DNA from: Anomaloglossus baeobatrachus
Taxonomy: Eukaryota; Chordata; Amphibia; Anura; Aromobatidae
DNA: 64,000 nt
Assembly: GCF_048569485.1 (NCBI RefSeq)
Contig: NC_134364.1
Location: forward strand, 129,495,089 to 129,559,088
Direction: 5' to 3'
The position numbers and the translations under genes were made by a program. This document shows positions 50,364 through 62,540 of this stretch, in pieces (position 1 is the stretch's first letter; every line of letters starts with the position of its first letter). The notes below the pieces were generated by a model, which saw only the letters and a list, made by a program, of their open reading frames with translations, searched no databases and had not been told where the DNA came from.

Positions 50364-51634
50364 TTAACCCCTTCACAACCATGGACAGATATATCCGTCA
50401 TGGAGCATGTCCCATTAAGCCCCGCCCCCTCCCGCGGGCAGGCGGCGGCGATCGGCACACATATCAGCTGTTTTCAACAGCTGACATGTGTGCCGGCATA
50501 TTACGAGTGGAATCACATTCCACCCGTAACATTAACCTCTTACATCTCGCTGCCAAAGCCTGGCAGCGAGATGTATATACACGCGGTGAAGATTTTCACT
50601 TACTGCCGCCCCCACCGGAAGTCACGAGTGATCACGTGACTTTCGGTGGTTGCCATGGTAGCACAGGGTCATGTGATGACTCCTGCAGCTATGACGTTTC
50701 ACTTTCGTTTTCACCGGGCCCGGAGGCCAGTGAAGCAGGAAGTGACTGTATCTGCTGTTTACAGCTGTGTAGCTGTGATCAGCAGATAGATCAGAGCGAT
50801 TGGATTGCTGATCGCTATAGCCCCCTAGGGGGCCTAGTATAATAAAAAAAAAAAGTAAAAAAAAATAATAAAAAAAAAACCCTAAAAGTTCAAATCACCC
50901 CCCTTTCCCCCATTGAAAATTAAAGGGTTAAAAAATAAATAAATATACACATATTTTGTATCGCCGTGTTCAGAAATGTCCGATCTATCAAAATATAAAA
51001 TCAATTAATCTGACTGGAATTTTTTGCCACTACGCCGTTTACCAAACGCCAAAATTACATTTTTTGATCGCCGCAAGTTTTACGCAAAATGCAATAACAG
51101 GCGATCAAAATGTAGCATCTGCGCAAAAATAGTAGCATTAGAAACGTCAGCTCGAGACGCAAAACATAAGCCGTCACTGAGCCATAGATACCAAAAAATG
51201 AGAACTGTACGGGTTTCGGAAAATGGCGCAAAACGTACGCCACTTTTATTGGACAAGCTTGTGAATTTTTTTTTAACCCCTTAGGTACAAGTAAAACTAT
51301 GCATGTTTGGTGTCTACAAACTCGCACCGACCTGAGGCATCACACTGACACATCAGTTTTACCATATAGTGAACACCGTGAATTATACATCCCAAAAACT
51401 ATTGTGCCATCACACTTTTTTTGCAGTTTTTCCACACTTGGAATTTTTTTGCTGTTTTCCAGTACACCATATGGTAAAACTTATGGTTTCATTTAAAAGT
51501 ACAAATCGTCTCGCAAAAAACAAACCACATATGGCAAGATTGACAGAAAAATAAAAAAGTTACGGCTCACGGAAGAAGGGGAGCAAAAAACAAAAACGCA
51601 AAGACGGAAAGTGCCCCGGGGATGAAGGGGTTAA
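50364..51634. mobile_element. piggyBac-like MITE (TTAA-flanked)
   Basis: The ends are TTAACCCCTTCACAACC and, inverted, TTAACCCCTTCATCCCC. The duplicated target TTAA is part of both. About 1.27 kb with no transposase frame, and AT-rich in the middle with A-runs. TTAA targets and CCC-starting ends are the piggyBac pattern. It inserted just before the polypurine tract of the LTR element. Confidence 0.82.
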
Positions 51635-51997
51635 AAAAGAGGGAGCGGTTGTGATTGTAGAATATGGGGGTTGTGTATCATGTTGTGTAGGTTCGTATTT
51701 TAGGCGTGGTTCACTGTCCATTCTCTGTATTGCTTGTGTGTGCACTGTATTGTCTGTAGGTAATCACCCCCTGTAGTGTTTCTGTCCCTAGGTCTGGGGG
51801 AGGGGGGCCTGGGATCCACCTAAACTCTCTGCTTACCTGACGAATTGGTCAGTCAGGCTGGGAAGGACAAGAGAGAAGGATTGAACCTCTGAGGGAAAAG
51901 CTGAGGCTGCGACCAGCACCCCAGAGAGACAATGAGAAACCCCAATTTCCCTGGAGAAGGACTGCTGGAGAAGTCTGACTGATCCCCGGGACATTTA

Positions 51998-53649
51998 CAG
52001 TTAGGTCCAGAAATATTTGGACAGTGACACAAGTTTTGTTATTTTAGCTGTTTACAAAAACATGTTCAGAAATACAATTATATATATAATATGGGCTGAA
52101 AGTGCACACTCCCAGCTGCAATATGAGAGTTTTCACATCCAAATCGGAGAAAGGGTTTAGGAATCATAGCTCTGTAATGCATAGCCTCCTCTTTTTAAAG
52201 GGACCAAAAGTAATTGGACAAGGGACTCTAAGGGCTGCAATTAACTCTGAAGGCGTCTCCCTCGTTAACCTGTAATCAATGAAGTAGTTAAAAGGTCTGG
52301 GGTTGATTACAGGTGTGTGGTTTTGCATTTGGAAGCTGTTGCTGTGACCAGACAACATGCGGTCTAAGGAACTCTCAATTGAGGTGAAGCAGAACATCCT
52401 GAGGCTGAAAAAAAAGAAAACATCCATCAGAGAGATAGCAGACATGCTTGGAGTAGCAAAATCAACAGTCGGGTACATTCTGAGAAAAAAGGAATTGACT
52501 GGTGAGCTTGGGAACTCAAAAAGGCCTGGGCGTCCACGGATGACAACAGTGGTGGATGATCGCCGCATACTTTCTTTGGTGAAGAAGAACCCGTTCACAA
52601 CATCAACTGAAGTCCAGAACACTCTCAGTGAAGTAGGTGTATCTGTCTCTAGGTCAACAGTAAAGAGAAGACTCCATGAAAGTAAATACAAAGGGTTCAC
52701 ATCTAGATGCAAACCATTCATCAATTCCAAAAATAGACAGGCCAGAGTTAAATTTGCTGAAAAACACCTCATGAAGCCAGCTCAGTTCTGGAAAAGTATT
52801 CTATGGACAGATGAGACCAAGATCAACCTGTACCAGAATGATGGGAAGAGAAAAGTTTGGAGAAGAAAGGGAACGGCACATGATCCAAGGCACACCACAT
52901 CCTCTGTAAAACATGGTGGAGGCAACGTGATGGCATGGGCATGCATGGCTTTCAATGGCACTGGGTCACTTGTGTTTATTGATGACATAACAGCAGACAA
53001 GAGTAGCCGGATGAATTCTGAAGTGTACCGGGATATACTTTCAGCCCAGATTCAGCCAAATGCCGCAAAGTTGATCGGACGGCGCTTCATAGTACAGATG
53101 GACAATGACCCCAAGCATACAGCCAAAGCTACCCAGGAGTTCATGAGTGCAAGAAAGTGGAACATTCTGCAATGGCCAAGTCAATCACCAGATCTTAACC
53201 CAATTGAGCATGCATTTCACTTGCTCAAATCCAGACTTAAGACGGAATGACCCACAAACAAGCAAGACCTGAAGGCTGCGGCTGTAAAGGCCTGGCAAAG
53301 CATTAAGAAGGAGGAAACCCAGCGTTTGGTGATGTCCATGGGTTCCAGACTTAAGGCAGTGATTGCTTCCAAAGGATTCGCAACAAAATATTGAAAATAA
53401 AAATATTTTGTTTGGGTTTGGTTTATTTGTCCAATTACTTTTGACCTCCTAAAATGTGGAGTGTTTGTAAAGAAATGTGTACAATTCCTACAATTTCTAT
53501 CAGATATTTTTGTTCAAACCTTCAAATTAAACGTTACAATCTGCACTTGAATTCTGTTGTAGAGGTTTCATTTCAAATCCAATGTGGTGGCATACAGAGC
53601 CCAACTCGCGAAAATTGTGTCACTGTCCAAATATTTCTGGACCTAACTG
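51998..53649 (+). mobile_element. Tc1/mariner element (third), nearly whole
   Basis: The inverted ends are CAGTTAGGTCCAGAAATATT and its counterpart AATATTTCTGGACCTAACTG, flanked by TA (51996-51997, 53650-53651). The length is 1652 bp. The interrupted LTR reads ATTTA then TGTGATTACTGG, matching the intact copy. Confidence 0.95.
52357..53394 (+). pseudogene. Tc1 transposase (DD34E), one premature stop
   Basis: The frame has 345 codons from ATG (MRSKELSIEVKQNILRLKKK) to the TGA at 53392. Codon 298 (53248-53250) is also TGA, in the context GAATGACC, easily explained by decay of CGA to TGA. The N-terminal helix-turn-helix (IREIADMLGVAKSTVGYIL), the GRPR box (KRPGRPRMTT) and the catalytic motifs [15 protein letters not shown] and PDLNPIEHAF are all in one frame. 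The part before the stop is 297 residues and keeps the whole catalytic core, lacking only the last 47. Confidence 0.93.
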
Positions 53650-53811
53650 TATGTGATTACTGGACTATATTCTTGTTTCTGGACTATTTTTACCCTCTGT
53701 CTGGTGGATTATGTTATGGACCGTTTGATTTGCTTGGAATAAATATTCTTGGATGGCTCACTCATCTCTCACTCTGTTGATTGTGTGATATCGGAGAAGA
53801 ACCCCGTCACA

Positions 53812-56800
53812 CCGGTATATGGTGCTGGAATTATATTGGTGGTTTACCTTGTGGTGTGAGGTCCAGTATATGGTTCTAGGTGGTATATTGGTGGTGTAGC
53901 TGGAAATGTGAGGTCCGGTATATGGTGCTGGGTGGTATATTTGTGGTGTAGCTGGAGGTGTAAGGTCCGGTATATGGTGCTGGGTGGTATATTGGTGGTG
54001 TAGCTGGTGGTATGAGGTCCGTTATATGGTGCTCGGTGATAAATTGGTGGTGTAGCTGGAGGTGAGGTCTGATATATGAGGCTGGGTGGTATATTGGTGG
54101 TGTAGCTGGTAGTGGGGTCCGGTATATGGTGCTGGGTGGTATATTGGTGGGTTAGCTGGAGGTGTGAGGTCTGGTATGTGGTGCTGGGTGGTGTATTGGT
54201 GATGTAGCTGGTGGTGTGAGGTCCGGTATATGGTGCTGGGTGGTATATTGGTGGTGTATCTAGTAGTGTGAGGTCCGCTATATGGTGCTGGGTGGTATAT
54301 TGGTGGTGTAGCTGGCGGTGTGAGGTCCGGTGTATGGTGCTGGGTGGTATATTGGTGGTGTAGCTGGAGGTGTGAGGTCCGGTATATGGTGCTGGGTGGT
54401 ATATTGGGGGTGTATTTTGTGGTGTGAGGTGGTATATGGTGCTGCGTGGTATATTGGTGGTGTAGCTGGAGGTGTGAGGTCCAATATATGGTGCTGGGTG
54501 GTATATTGGGGGTGTAGCTGGAGGTGTGAGGTCCAGTATATGGTGCTGGGTGGTATATTGGTGGTGTAGCTGGAGGTGTGAGGTCCAGTATATGGTGCTG
54601 GGTGGTATATTGGTGGTGTAGCTGGAGGTGTGAGGTCCAGTATATGGTGCTGGGTAGTATATTGGTGGTGTAGCTGGTGGTGTGAGGTCCGGTATATGGT
54701 GCTGGGTGGTATATTGGGGGTGTATTTTGTGGTGTGAGGTCCGGTGTATGGTGCTGGGTGGTATATTGGTGGTGTAGCTGGTGGTGTGAGGTCCGGTATA
54801 TGGTGCTGGGTGGTATATTGGTGGTGTAGCTGGTGGTGTGAGGTCCGGTATATGGTGCTGGGTGGTATATTGGGGGTGTACCTGGCGGTGTGAGGTCCGT
54901 TATATGGTGCTGGGTGGTATATTGGTGGCGTAGCTGGTGGTGTGAGGTCCGGTATATGGTGCTGGGTGGTATATTGGGGGTGTATTTTGTGGTGTGAGGT
55001 GGTACATGGTGCTGGGTGGTATATTGGGGGTGTAGCTGGAGGAGTGAGGTCCGGTATATGGTGCTGGGTGGTATATTGGTGGTGTAGCTGGTAGTGTGAG
55101 GTCCGGTATATGGTGCTGGGTGGTATATTTGTGGTGTAGCTGGTGGTGTGAGGTCCGGTATATGGTGCTGGGTGGTATATTGGTGGTGTAGCTGGAGGTG
55201 TGAGGTCCAGTATATGGTGCTGGGTGGTATATTGGTGGTGTAGCTGGTGGTGTGAGGTCCAGTATATGGTGCTAGGTGGTATATTGGGGGTGTAGCTGGT
55301 GGTGTGAGGTCCGATGTATGGTGCTGGGTGGTATATTGGTGGTGTAGCTGGAGGTGTGAGGTCCGGTGTATGGTGCTGGGTGGTATATTGGTGGTGTAGC
55401 TGGTGGTGTGAGGTCCGGTATATGGTGCTGGGTGGTATATTGGTGGTGTAGCTGGTGGTGTGAGGTCCGGTATATGGTGCTGGGTGGTATATTGGGGGTG
55501 TAGCTGGAGGTGTGAGGTCCGGTATATGGTGCTGGGTGGTATATTGGTGGTGTAGCTGGTGGTGTGAGGTCCGGTATATGGTGCTGGGTGGTATATTGGT
55601 GGTGTACCTGGAGGTGTGCGGTCCAGTATATGGTGCTGGGTGGTATATTGGGGGTGTATTTTGTGGTGTGAGGTGGTACATGGTGCTGGGTGGTATATTG
55701 GGGGTGTAGCTGGAGGTGTGAGGTCCGGTATATGGTGCTGGGTGGTATATTGGTGGTGTAGCTGGTGGTGTGAGGTCCAGTATATAGTGCTGGGTGGTAT
55801 ATTGGGGGTGTAGCTGGTGGTGTGAGGTCCGATGTATGGTGCTGGGTGGTATATTGGTGGTGTAGCTGGAGGTGTGAGGTCCGATGTATGGTGCTGGGTG
55901 GTATATTGGGGGTGTAGCTGGTGGTGTGAGGTCCGGTCTATGGTGCTGGGTGGTATATTGGGGGTGTAGCTGGTGGTGTGAGGTCCGGTCTATGGTGCTG
56001 GGTGGTATATTGGTGGTGTAGCTGGTGGTGTGAGGTCCGGTATATGGTGCTGGGTGGTATATTGGTGGTGTAGCTGGAGGTGTGGGGTCCGGTGTATGGT
56101 GCTGGGTGGTATATTGGTGGTGTAGCTGGTGGTGTGAGGTCCGATGTATGGTGCTGGGTGGTATATTGGTGGTGTAGCTGGTGGTGTGAGGTCAGGTATA
56201 TGGTGCTGGGTGGTATATTGGTGGTGTAGCTGGTGGTGTGAGGTCCGGTGTATGGTGCTGGGTGATATATTGGTGGTGTAGCTGGAGGTGTGAGGTCCGG
56301 TATATGGTGCTGGGTGGTATATTGGTGGTGTAGCTGGTGGTGTGAGGTCCGGTATATGGTGCTGGGTGGTATATTGGGGGTGTAGCTGGTGGTGTGAGGT
56401 CAGGTATATGGTGCTGGGTGGTATATTGGGGGTGTAGCTGGTGGTGTGAGGTCCGATGTATGGTGCTGGGTGGTATATTGGTGGTGTAGCTGGAGGTGTG
56501 AGGTCCGGTATATGGTGCTGGGTGGTATATTGGTGGTGTAGCTGGAGGTGTGAGGTCTGGTGTATGGTGCTGGGTGGTATATTGGTGGTGTAGCTGGAGG
56601 TGTGAGGTCTGGTGTATGGTGCTCGGTGGTATATTGGTGGTGTAGCTGGAGGTGTGAGGTCCGGTGTATGTTGCTGGGTGGTATATTGGTGGTGTAGCTG
56701 GAGGTGTGAGGTCCGGTGTATGTTGCTGGGTGGTATATTGGTGGTGTAGCTTGTGGTGTGAGGTCCGATGTATGGTGCTCGGTGGTATATTGGTGGTGTA

Positions 56801-59800
56801 GCTGGAGGTGTAAGGTCCGGTATATGGTGCTGGGTGGTATATTTGTGGTGTAGCTGGTGGTATGAGGTCCGTTATATGGTGCTCGGTGATAAATTGGTGG
56901 TGTAGCTGGAGGTGAGGTCTGATATATGAGGCTGGGTGGTATATTGGTGGTGTAGCTGGTAGTGAGGTCCGGTATATGGTGCTGGGTGGTATATTGGTGG
57001 GTTAGCTGGAGGTGTGAGGTCTGGTATGTGGTGCTGGGTGGTGTATTGGTGATGTAGCTGGTGGTGTGAGGTCCGGTATATGGTGCTGGGTGGTATATTG
57101 GTGGTGTATCTAGTAGTGTGAGGTCCGCTATATGGTGCTGGGTGGTATATTGGTGGTGTAGCTGGCGGTGTGAGGTCCGGTGTATGGTGCTGGGTGGTAT
57201 ATTGGTGGTGTAGCTGGAGGTGTGAGGTCCGGTATATGGTGCTGGGTGGTATATTGGGGGTGTATTTTGTGGTGTGAGGTGGTATATGGTGCTGCGTGGT
57301 ATATTGGTGGTGTAGCTGGAGGTGTGAGGTCCAATATATGGTGCTGGGTGGTATATTGGGGGTGTAGCTGGAGGTGTGAGGTCCAGTATATGGTGCTGGG
57401 TGGTATATTGGTGGTGTAGCTGGAGGTGTGAGGTCCAGTATATGGTGCTGGGTGGTATATTGGTGGTGTAGCTGGAGGTGTGAGGTCCAGTATATGGTGC
57501 TGGGTAGTATATTGGTGGTGTAGCTGGTGGTGTGAGGTCCGGTATATGGTGCTGGGTGGTATATTGGGGGTGTATTTTGTGGTGTGAGGTCCGGTGTATG
57601 GTGCTGGGTGGTATATTGGTGGTGTAGCTGGTGGTGTGAGGTCCGGTATATGGTGCTGGGTGGTATATTGGTGGTGTAGCTGGTGGTGTGAGGTCCGGTA
57701 TATGGTGCTGGGTGGTATATTGGGGGTGTACCTGGCGGTGTGAGGTCCGTTATATGGTGCTGGGTGGTATATTGGGGGTGTAGCTGGAGGTGTGAGGTCC
57801 GGTATATGGTGCTGGGTGGTATATTGGTTGCGTAGCTCGTGGTGTGAGGTCCGGTATATGGTGCTGGGTGGTATATTGGGGGTGTATTTTGTGGTGTGAG
57901 GTGGTACATGGTGCTGGGTGGTATATTGGGGGTGTAGCTGGAGGAGTGAGGTCCGGTATATGGTGCTGGGTGGTATATTGGTGGTGTAGCTGGTGGTGTG
58001 AGGTCCGGTATATGGTGCTGGGTGGTATATTGGTGGTGTAGCTGGAGGTGTGAGGTCCAGTATATGGTGCTGGGTGGTATATTGGTGGTGTAGATGGTGG
58101 TGTGAGGTCCAGTATATGGTGCTAGGTGGTATATTGGGGGTGTAGCTGGTGGTGTGAGGTCCGATGTATGGTGCTGGGTGGTATATTGGTGGTGTAGCTG
58201 GAGGTGTGAGGTCCGGTGTATGGTGCTGGGTGGTATATTGGTGGTGTAGCTGGTGGTGTGAGGTCCGGTATATGGTGCTGGGTGGTATATTGGTGGTGTA
58301 GCTGGTGGTGTGAGGTCCGGTATATGGTGCTGGGTGGTATATTGGGGGTGTAGCTGGAGGTGTGAGGTCCGGTATATGGTGCTGGGTGGTATATTGGTGG
58401 TGTAGCTGGTGGTGTGAGGTCCGGTATATGGTGCTGGGTGGTATATTGGTGGTGTACCTGGAGGTGTGCGGTCCAGTATATGGTGCTGGGTGGTATATTG
58501 GGGGTGTATTTTGTGGTGTGAGGTGGTACATGGTGCTGGGTGGTATATTGGGGGTGTAGCTGGAGGTGTGAGGTCCGGTATATGGTGCTGGGTGGTATAT
58601 TGGTGGTGTAGCTGGTGGTGTGAGGTCCAGTATATAGTGCTGGGTGGTATATTGGGGGTGTAGCTGGTGGTGTGAGGTCCGATGTATGGTGCTGGGTGGT
58701 ATATTGGTGGTGTAGCTGGAGGTGTGAGGTCCGGTATATGGTGCTGGGTGGTATATTGGGGGTGTAGCTGGTGGTGTGAGGTCCGGTATATGGTGCTGGG
58801 TGGTATATTGGTGGTGTAGCTGGAGGTGTGAGGTCCGATGTATGGTGCTGGGTGGTATATTGGGGGTGTAGCTGGTGGTGTGAGGTCCGGTCTATGGTGC
58901 TGGGTGGTATATTGGTGGTGTAGCTGGTGGTGTGAGGTCCGGTATATGGTGCTGGGTGGTATATTGGTGGTGTAGCTGGAGGTGTGGGGTCCGGTGTATA
59001 GTGCTGGGTGGTATATTGGTGGTGTAGCTGGTGGTGTGAGGTCCGATGTATGGTGCTGGGTGGTATATTGGTGGTGTAGCTGGTGGTGTGAGGTCAGGTA
59101 TATGGTGCTGGGTGGTATATTGGTGGTGTAGCTGGTGGTGTGAGGTCCGGTGTATGGTGCTGGGTGGTATATTGGTGGTGTAGCTGGAGGTGTGAGGTCC
59201 GGTATATGGTGCTGGGTGGTATATTGGTGGTGTAGCTGGTGGTGTGAGGTCCGGTATATGGTGCTGGGTGGTATATTGGGGGTGTAGCTGGTGGTGTGAG
59301 GTCAGGTATATGGTGCTGGGTGGTATATTGGGGGTGTAGCTGGTGGTGTGAGGTCCGATGTATGGTGCTGGGTGGTATATTGGTGGTGTAGCTGGAGGTG
59401 TGAGGTCCGGTATATGGTGCTGGGTGGTATATTGGTGGTGTAGCTGGAGGTGTGAGGTCTGGTGTATGGTGCTGGGTGGTATATTGGTGGTGTAGCTGGA
59501 GGTGTGAGGTCTGGTGTATGGTGCTCGGTGGTATATTGGTGGTGTAGCTGGAGGTGTGAGGTCCGGTGTATGTTGCTGGGTGGTATATTGGTGGTGTAGC
59601 TGGAGGTGTGAGGTCCGGTGTATGTTGCTGGGTGGTATATTGGTGGTGTAGCTTGTGGTGTGAGGTCCGATGTATGGTGCTCGGTGGTATATTGGTGGTG
59701 TAGCTGGAGGTGTGAGGTCCGGTGTATGGTGCTGGGTGGTATATTGGTGGTGTAGCTGGTGGTGTGAGGTCCGATGTATGGTGCTCGGTGGTATATTGGT

Positions 59801-62090
59801 GGTGTAGCTGGAGGTGTGAGGTCCGGTGTATGATGCAGGGTGGTATATTGGTGGTGTAGCTGGAGGTGTGAGGTCCGATGTATGGTGCTGGGTGGTATAT
59901 TGGTGGTGTAGCTGGTGGTGTGAGGTCCGGTATATGGTGCTGGGTGGTATATTGGTGGTGTAGCTGGTGGTGTGAGGTCTGGTGTATGGTGCTGGGTGGT
60001 ATATTGGTGGTGTAGCTGGTGGTGTGAGGTCCGGTATATGGTGCTGGGTGGTATATTGGTGGTGTAGCTGGTGGTGTGAGGTCCGGTATATGGTGCTGGG
60101 TGGTATATTGGTGGTGTAGCTGGTGGTGTGAGGTCCGATGTATGGTGCTGGGTGGTATATTGGTGGTGTAGCTGGAGGTGTGAGGTCTGGTGTATGGTGC
60201 TGGGTGGTATATTGGTGGTGTAGCTGGAGGTGTGAGGTCTGGTGTATGGTGCTGGGTGGTATATTGGTGGTGTAGCTGGAGGTGTGAGGTCCGATGTATG
60301 GTGCTGGGTGGTATATTGGTGGTGTAGCTGGTGGTGTGAGGTCTGGTGTATGGTGCTGGGTGGTATATTGGTGGTGTAGCTGGTGGTGTGAGGTCCGGTA
60401 TATGGTGCTCGGTGGTATATTGGTGGTGTAGCTAGTGGTGTGAGGTCCGGTATATCGTGCTGGGTGGTATATTGGTGGTGTAGCTGGTGGTGTGAGGTCC
60501 GGTATATGATGCTGGGTGGTATATTGGTGGTGTAGCTGGTGGTGTGAGGTCCGGTATATGGTGCTGGGTGGTATATTGGTGATGTATCTTGTGGTGTGAG
60601 GTCCGATGTATGGTGCTCGGTGGTATATTGGTGGTGTAGCTGGTGGTGTGAGGTCCGGTGTATGGTGCTGGGTGGTATATTGGTGGTGTAGCTGGAGGTG
60701 TGAGGTCCGGTATATGGTGCTGGGTGGTATATTGGTGATGTAGCTGGAGGTGTGAGGTCCGGTGTATGGTGCTGGGTGGTATATTGGTGGTGTAGCTGGT
60801 GGTGTGAGGTCCGATGTATGGTGCTGGGTGGTATATTGGTGGTGTAGCTGGAGGTGTGAGGTCCGGTATATGGTGCTGGGTGGTATATTGGTGGTGTAGC
60901 TGGAGGTGTGAGGTCTGGTGTATGGTGCTGGGTGGTATATTGGTGGTGTAGCTGGTGGTGTGAGGTCTGGTGTATGGTGCTGGGTGGTATATTGGTGATG
61001 TAGCTGGAGGTGTGAGGTCCGGTGTATGGTGCTGGGTGGTATATTGGTGGTGTAGCTGGAGGTGTGAGGTCCGGTGTATGGTGCTGGGTGGTATATTGGT
61101 GGTGTAGCTGGTGGTGTGAGGTCCGGTATATGGTGCTGGGTGGTATATTGGGGGTGTAGCTGGTGGTGTGAGGTCCGGTATATGGTGCTGGGTGGTATAT
61201 TGGTGGTGTAGCTGGTGGTGTGAGGTCCGATGTATGGTGCTGGGTGGTATATTGGTGGTGTAGCTGGAGGTGTGAGGTCCGGTATATGGTGCTGGGTGGT
61301 ATATTGGTGGTGTAGCTGGAGGTGTGAGGTCCGGTATATGGTGCTGGGTGGTATATTGGGGGTGTAGCTGGTGGTGTGAGGTCCGGTATATGGTGCTGGG
61401 TGGTATATTGGTGGTGTAGCTGGTGGTGTGAGGTCCAGTGTATGGTGCTCGGTGGTATATTGGGGGTGTAGCTGGTGGTGTGAGGTCCGGTATATGGTGC
61501 TGGGTGGTATATTGGTGGTGTAGCTGGTGGTGTGAGGTCCGGTGTATGGTGCTGGGTGGTATATTGGTGGTGTAGCTGGTGGTGTGAGGTCCGGTATATG
61601 GTGCTGGGTGGTATATTGGGGGTGTAGCTGGAGGTGTGAGGTCCGGTATATGGTGCTGGGTGGTATATTGGTGGTGTAGCTGGTGGTGTGAGGTCCGGTG
61701 TATGGTGCTGGGTGGTATATTGGTGGTGTAGCTGGAGGTGTGAGGTCCGGTATATGGTGCTGGGTGGTATATTGGTGGTGTAGCTGGTGGTGTGAGGTCC
61801 GGTGTATGGTGCTCGGTGGTATATTGGTGATGTATCTTGTGGTGTGAGGTCCGGTATATGGTGCTGGGTGGTATATTGGTGGTGTAGCTGGTGGTGTGAG
61901 GTCCAGTGTATGGTGCTCGGTGGTATATTGGGGGTGTAGCTGGTGGTGTGAGGTCCGGTATATGGTGCTGGGTGGTATATTGGTGATGTATCTTGTGGTG
62001 TGAGGTCCGATGTATGGTGCTCGGTGGTATATTGGGGGTGTAGCTGGTGGTGTGAGGTCCGATGTATGGTGCAGGGAGGGGTAGCTGGTG
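53812..62090. repeat. Minisatellite, 52-bp unit, right block (about 159 copies)
   Basis: This is the same unit as 36296-38870. A segmental duplication is visible: 53990-56840 recurs at 56840-59690 with an offset of 2850 bp (later 2902, one unit more), including rare variants such as CTCGGTGATAAATTGG (54030 and 56880). Frames on the - strand of 467 and 1123 codons come from the repeat and are not genes. Confidence 0.97.
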
Positions 62091-62540
62091 GTATAATGTT
62101 CGGCCTGGTGCAGGACGGTGCCCACTCTCTCAGTCTGATCCTTCTTAATTGATGTAACAGGCTTATTGTCGGCCTCTAATCCTCTCAGCCTCGGAGGCTC
62201 TGCCCCGTGCTCTCGCTGTGTGTTCTTTTTTTGGCAGCCCCCAGGTGACGATGGTTCGGTCACCGCAGGCCACCTCCTCTAACTGTCTCTTTCATCCTCT
62301 CACACTCAGGGTGTAGCCTCGTGTCCGGGCCCGGGCGCCCCCCAGTGTGAGTTGTGCCCTCGCTCTGTGTTGTGTTGGGTATCTCTGTGGCCTTGTGTGT
62401 CTCGTGGGTTTGTGCCTGTAGCTGTGTTTGCCCAGTGCCATTGGCTGTGCGTGTGCAGTCACGTAGTGTAGTGGTGTCATGGGCCTCTAATATACGGAGG
62501 TACGCCTTATTTGTGTGGGGGGGTGGCGCGGAGTGGGGGA
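62091..62540. other. Intron 2, unique stretch
   Basis: This is GT- and CT-rich unique sequence between two arrays. No exon, RNA gene or mobile element was recognised. Confidence 0.5.

Larger units (their letters stand above)
51650..53811 (+). repeat. 3' LTR of the second Gypsy-type element, split by a Tc1
   Basis: It starts TGTGATTGTAG and ends CCCCGTCACA. Without the Tc1 (51998-53649 and one TA) it matches the 5' LTR over its full 506 bp. AATAAA lies at 53738-53743. It is preceded by the polypurine tract AAAAAAGAGGGAGCGG. Confidence 0.9.
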
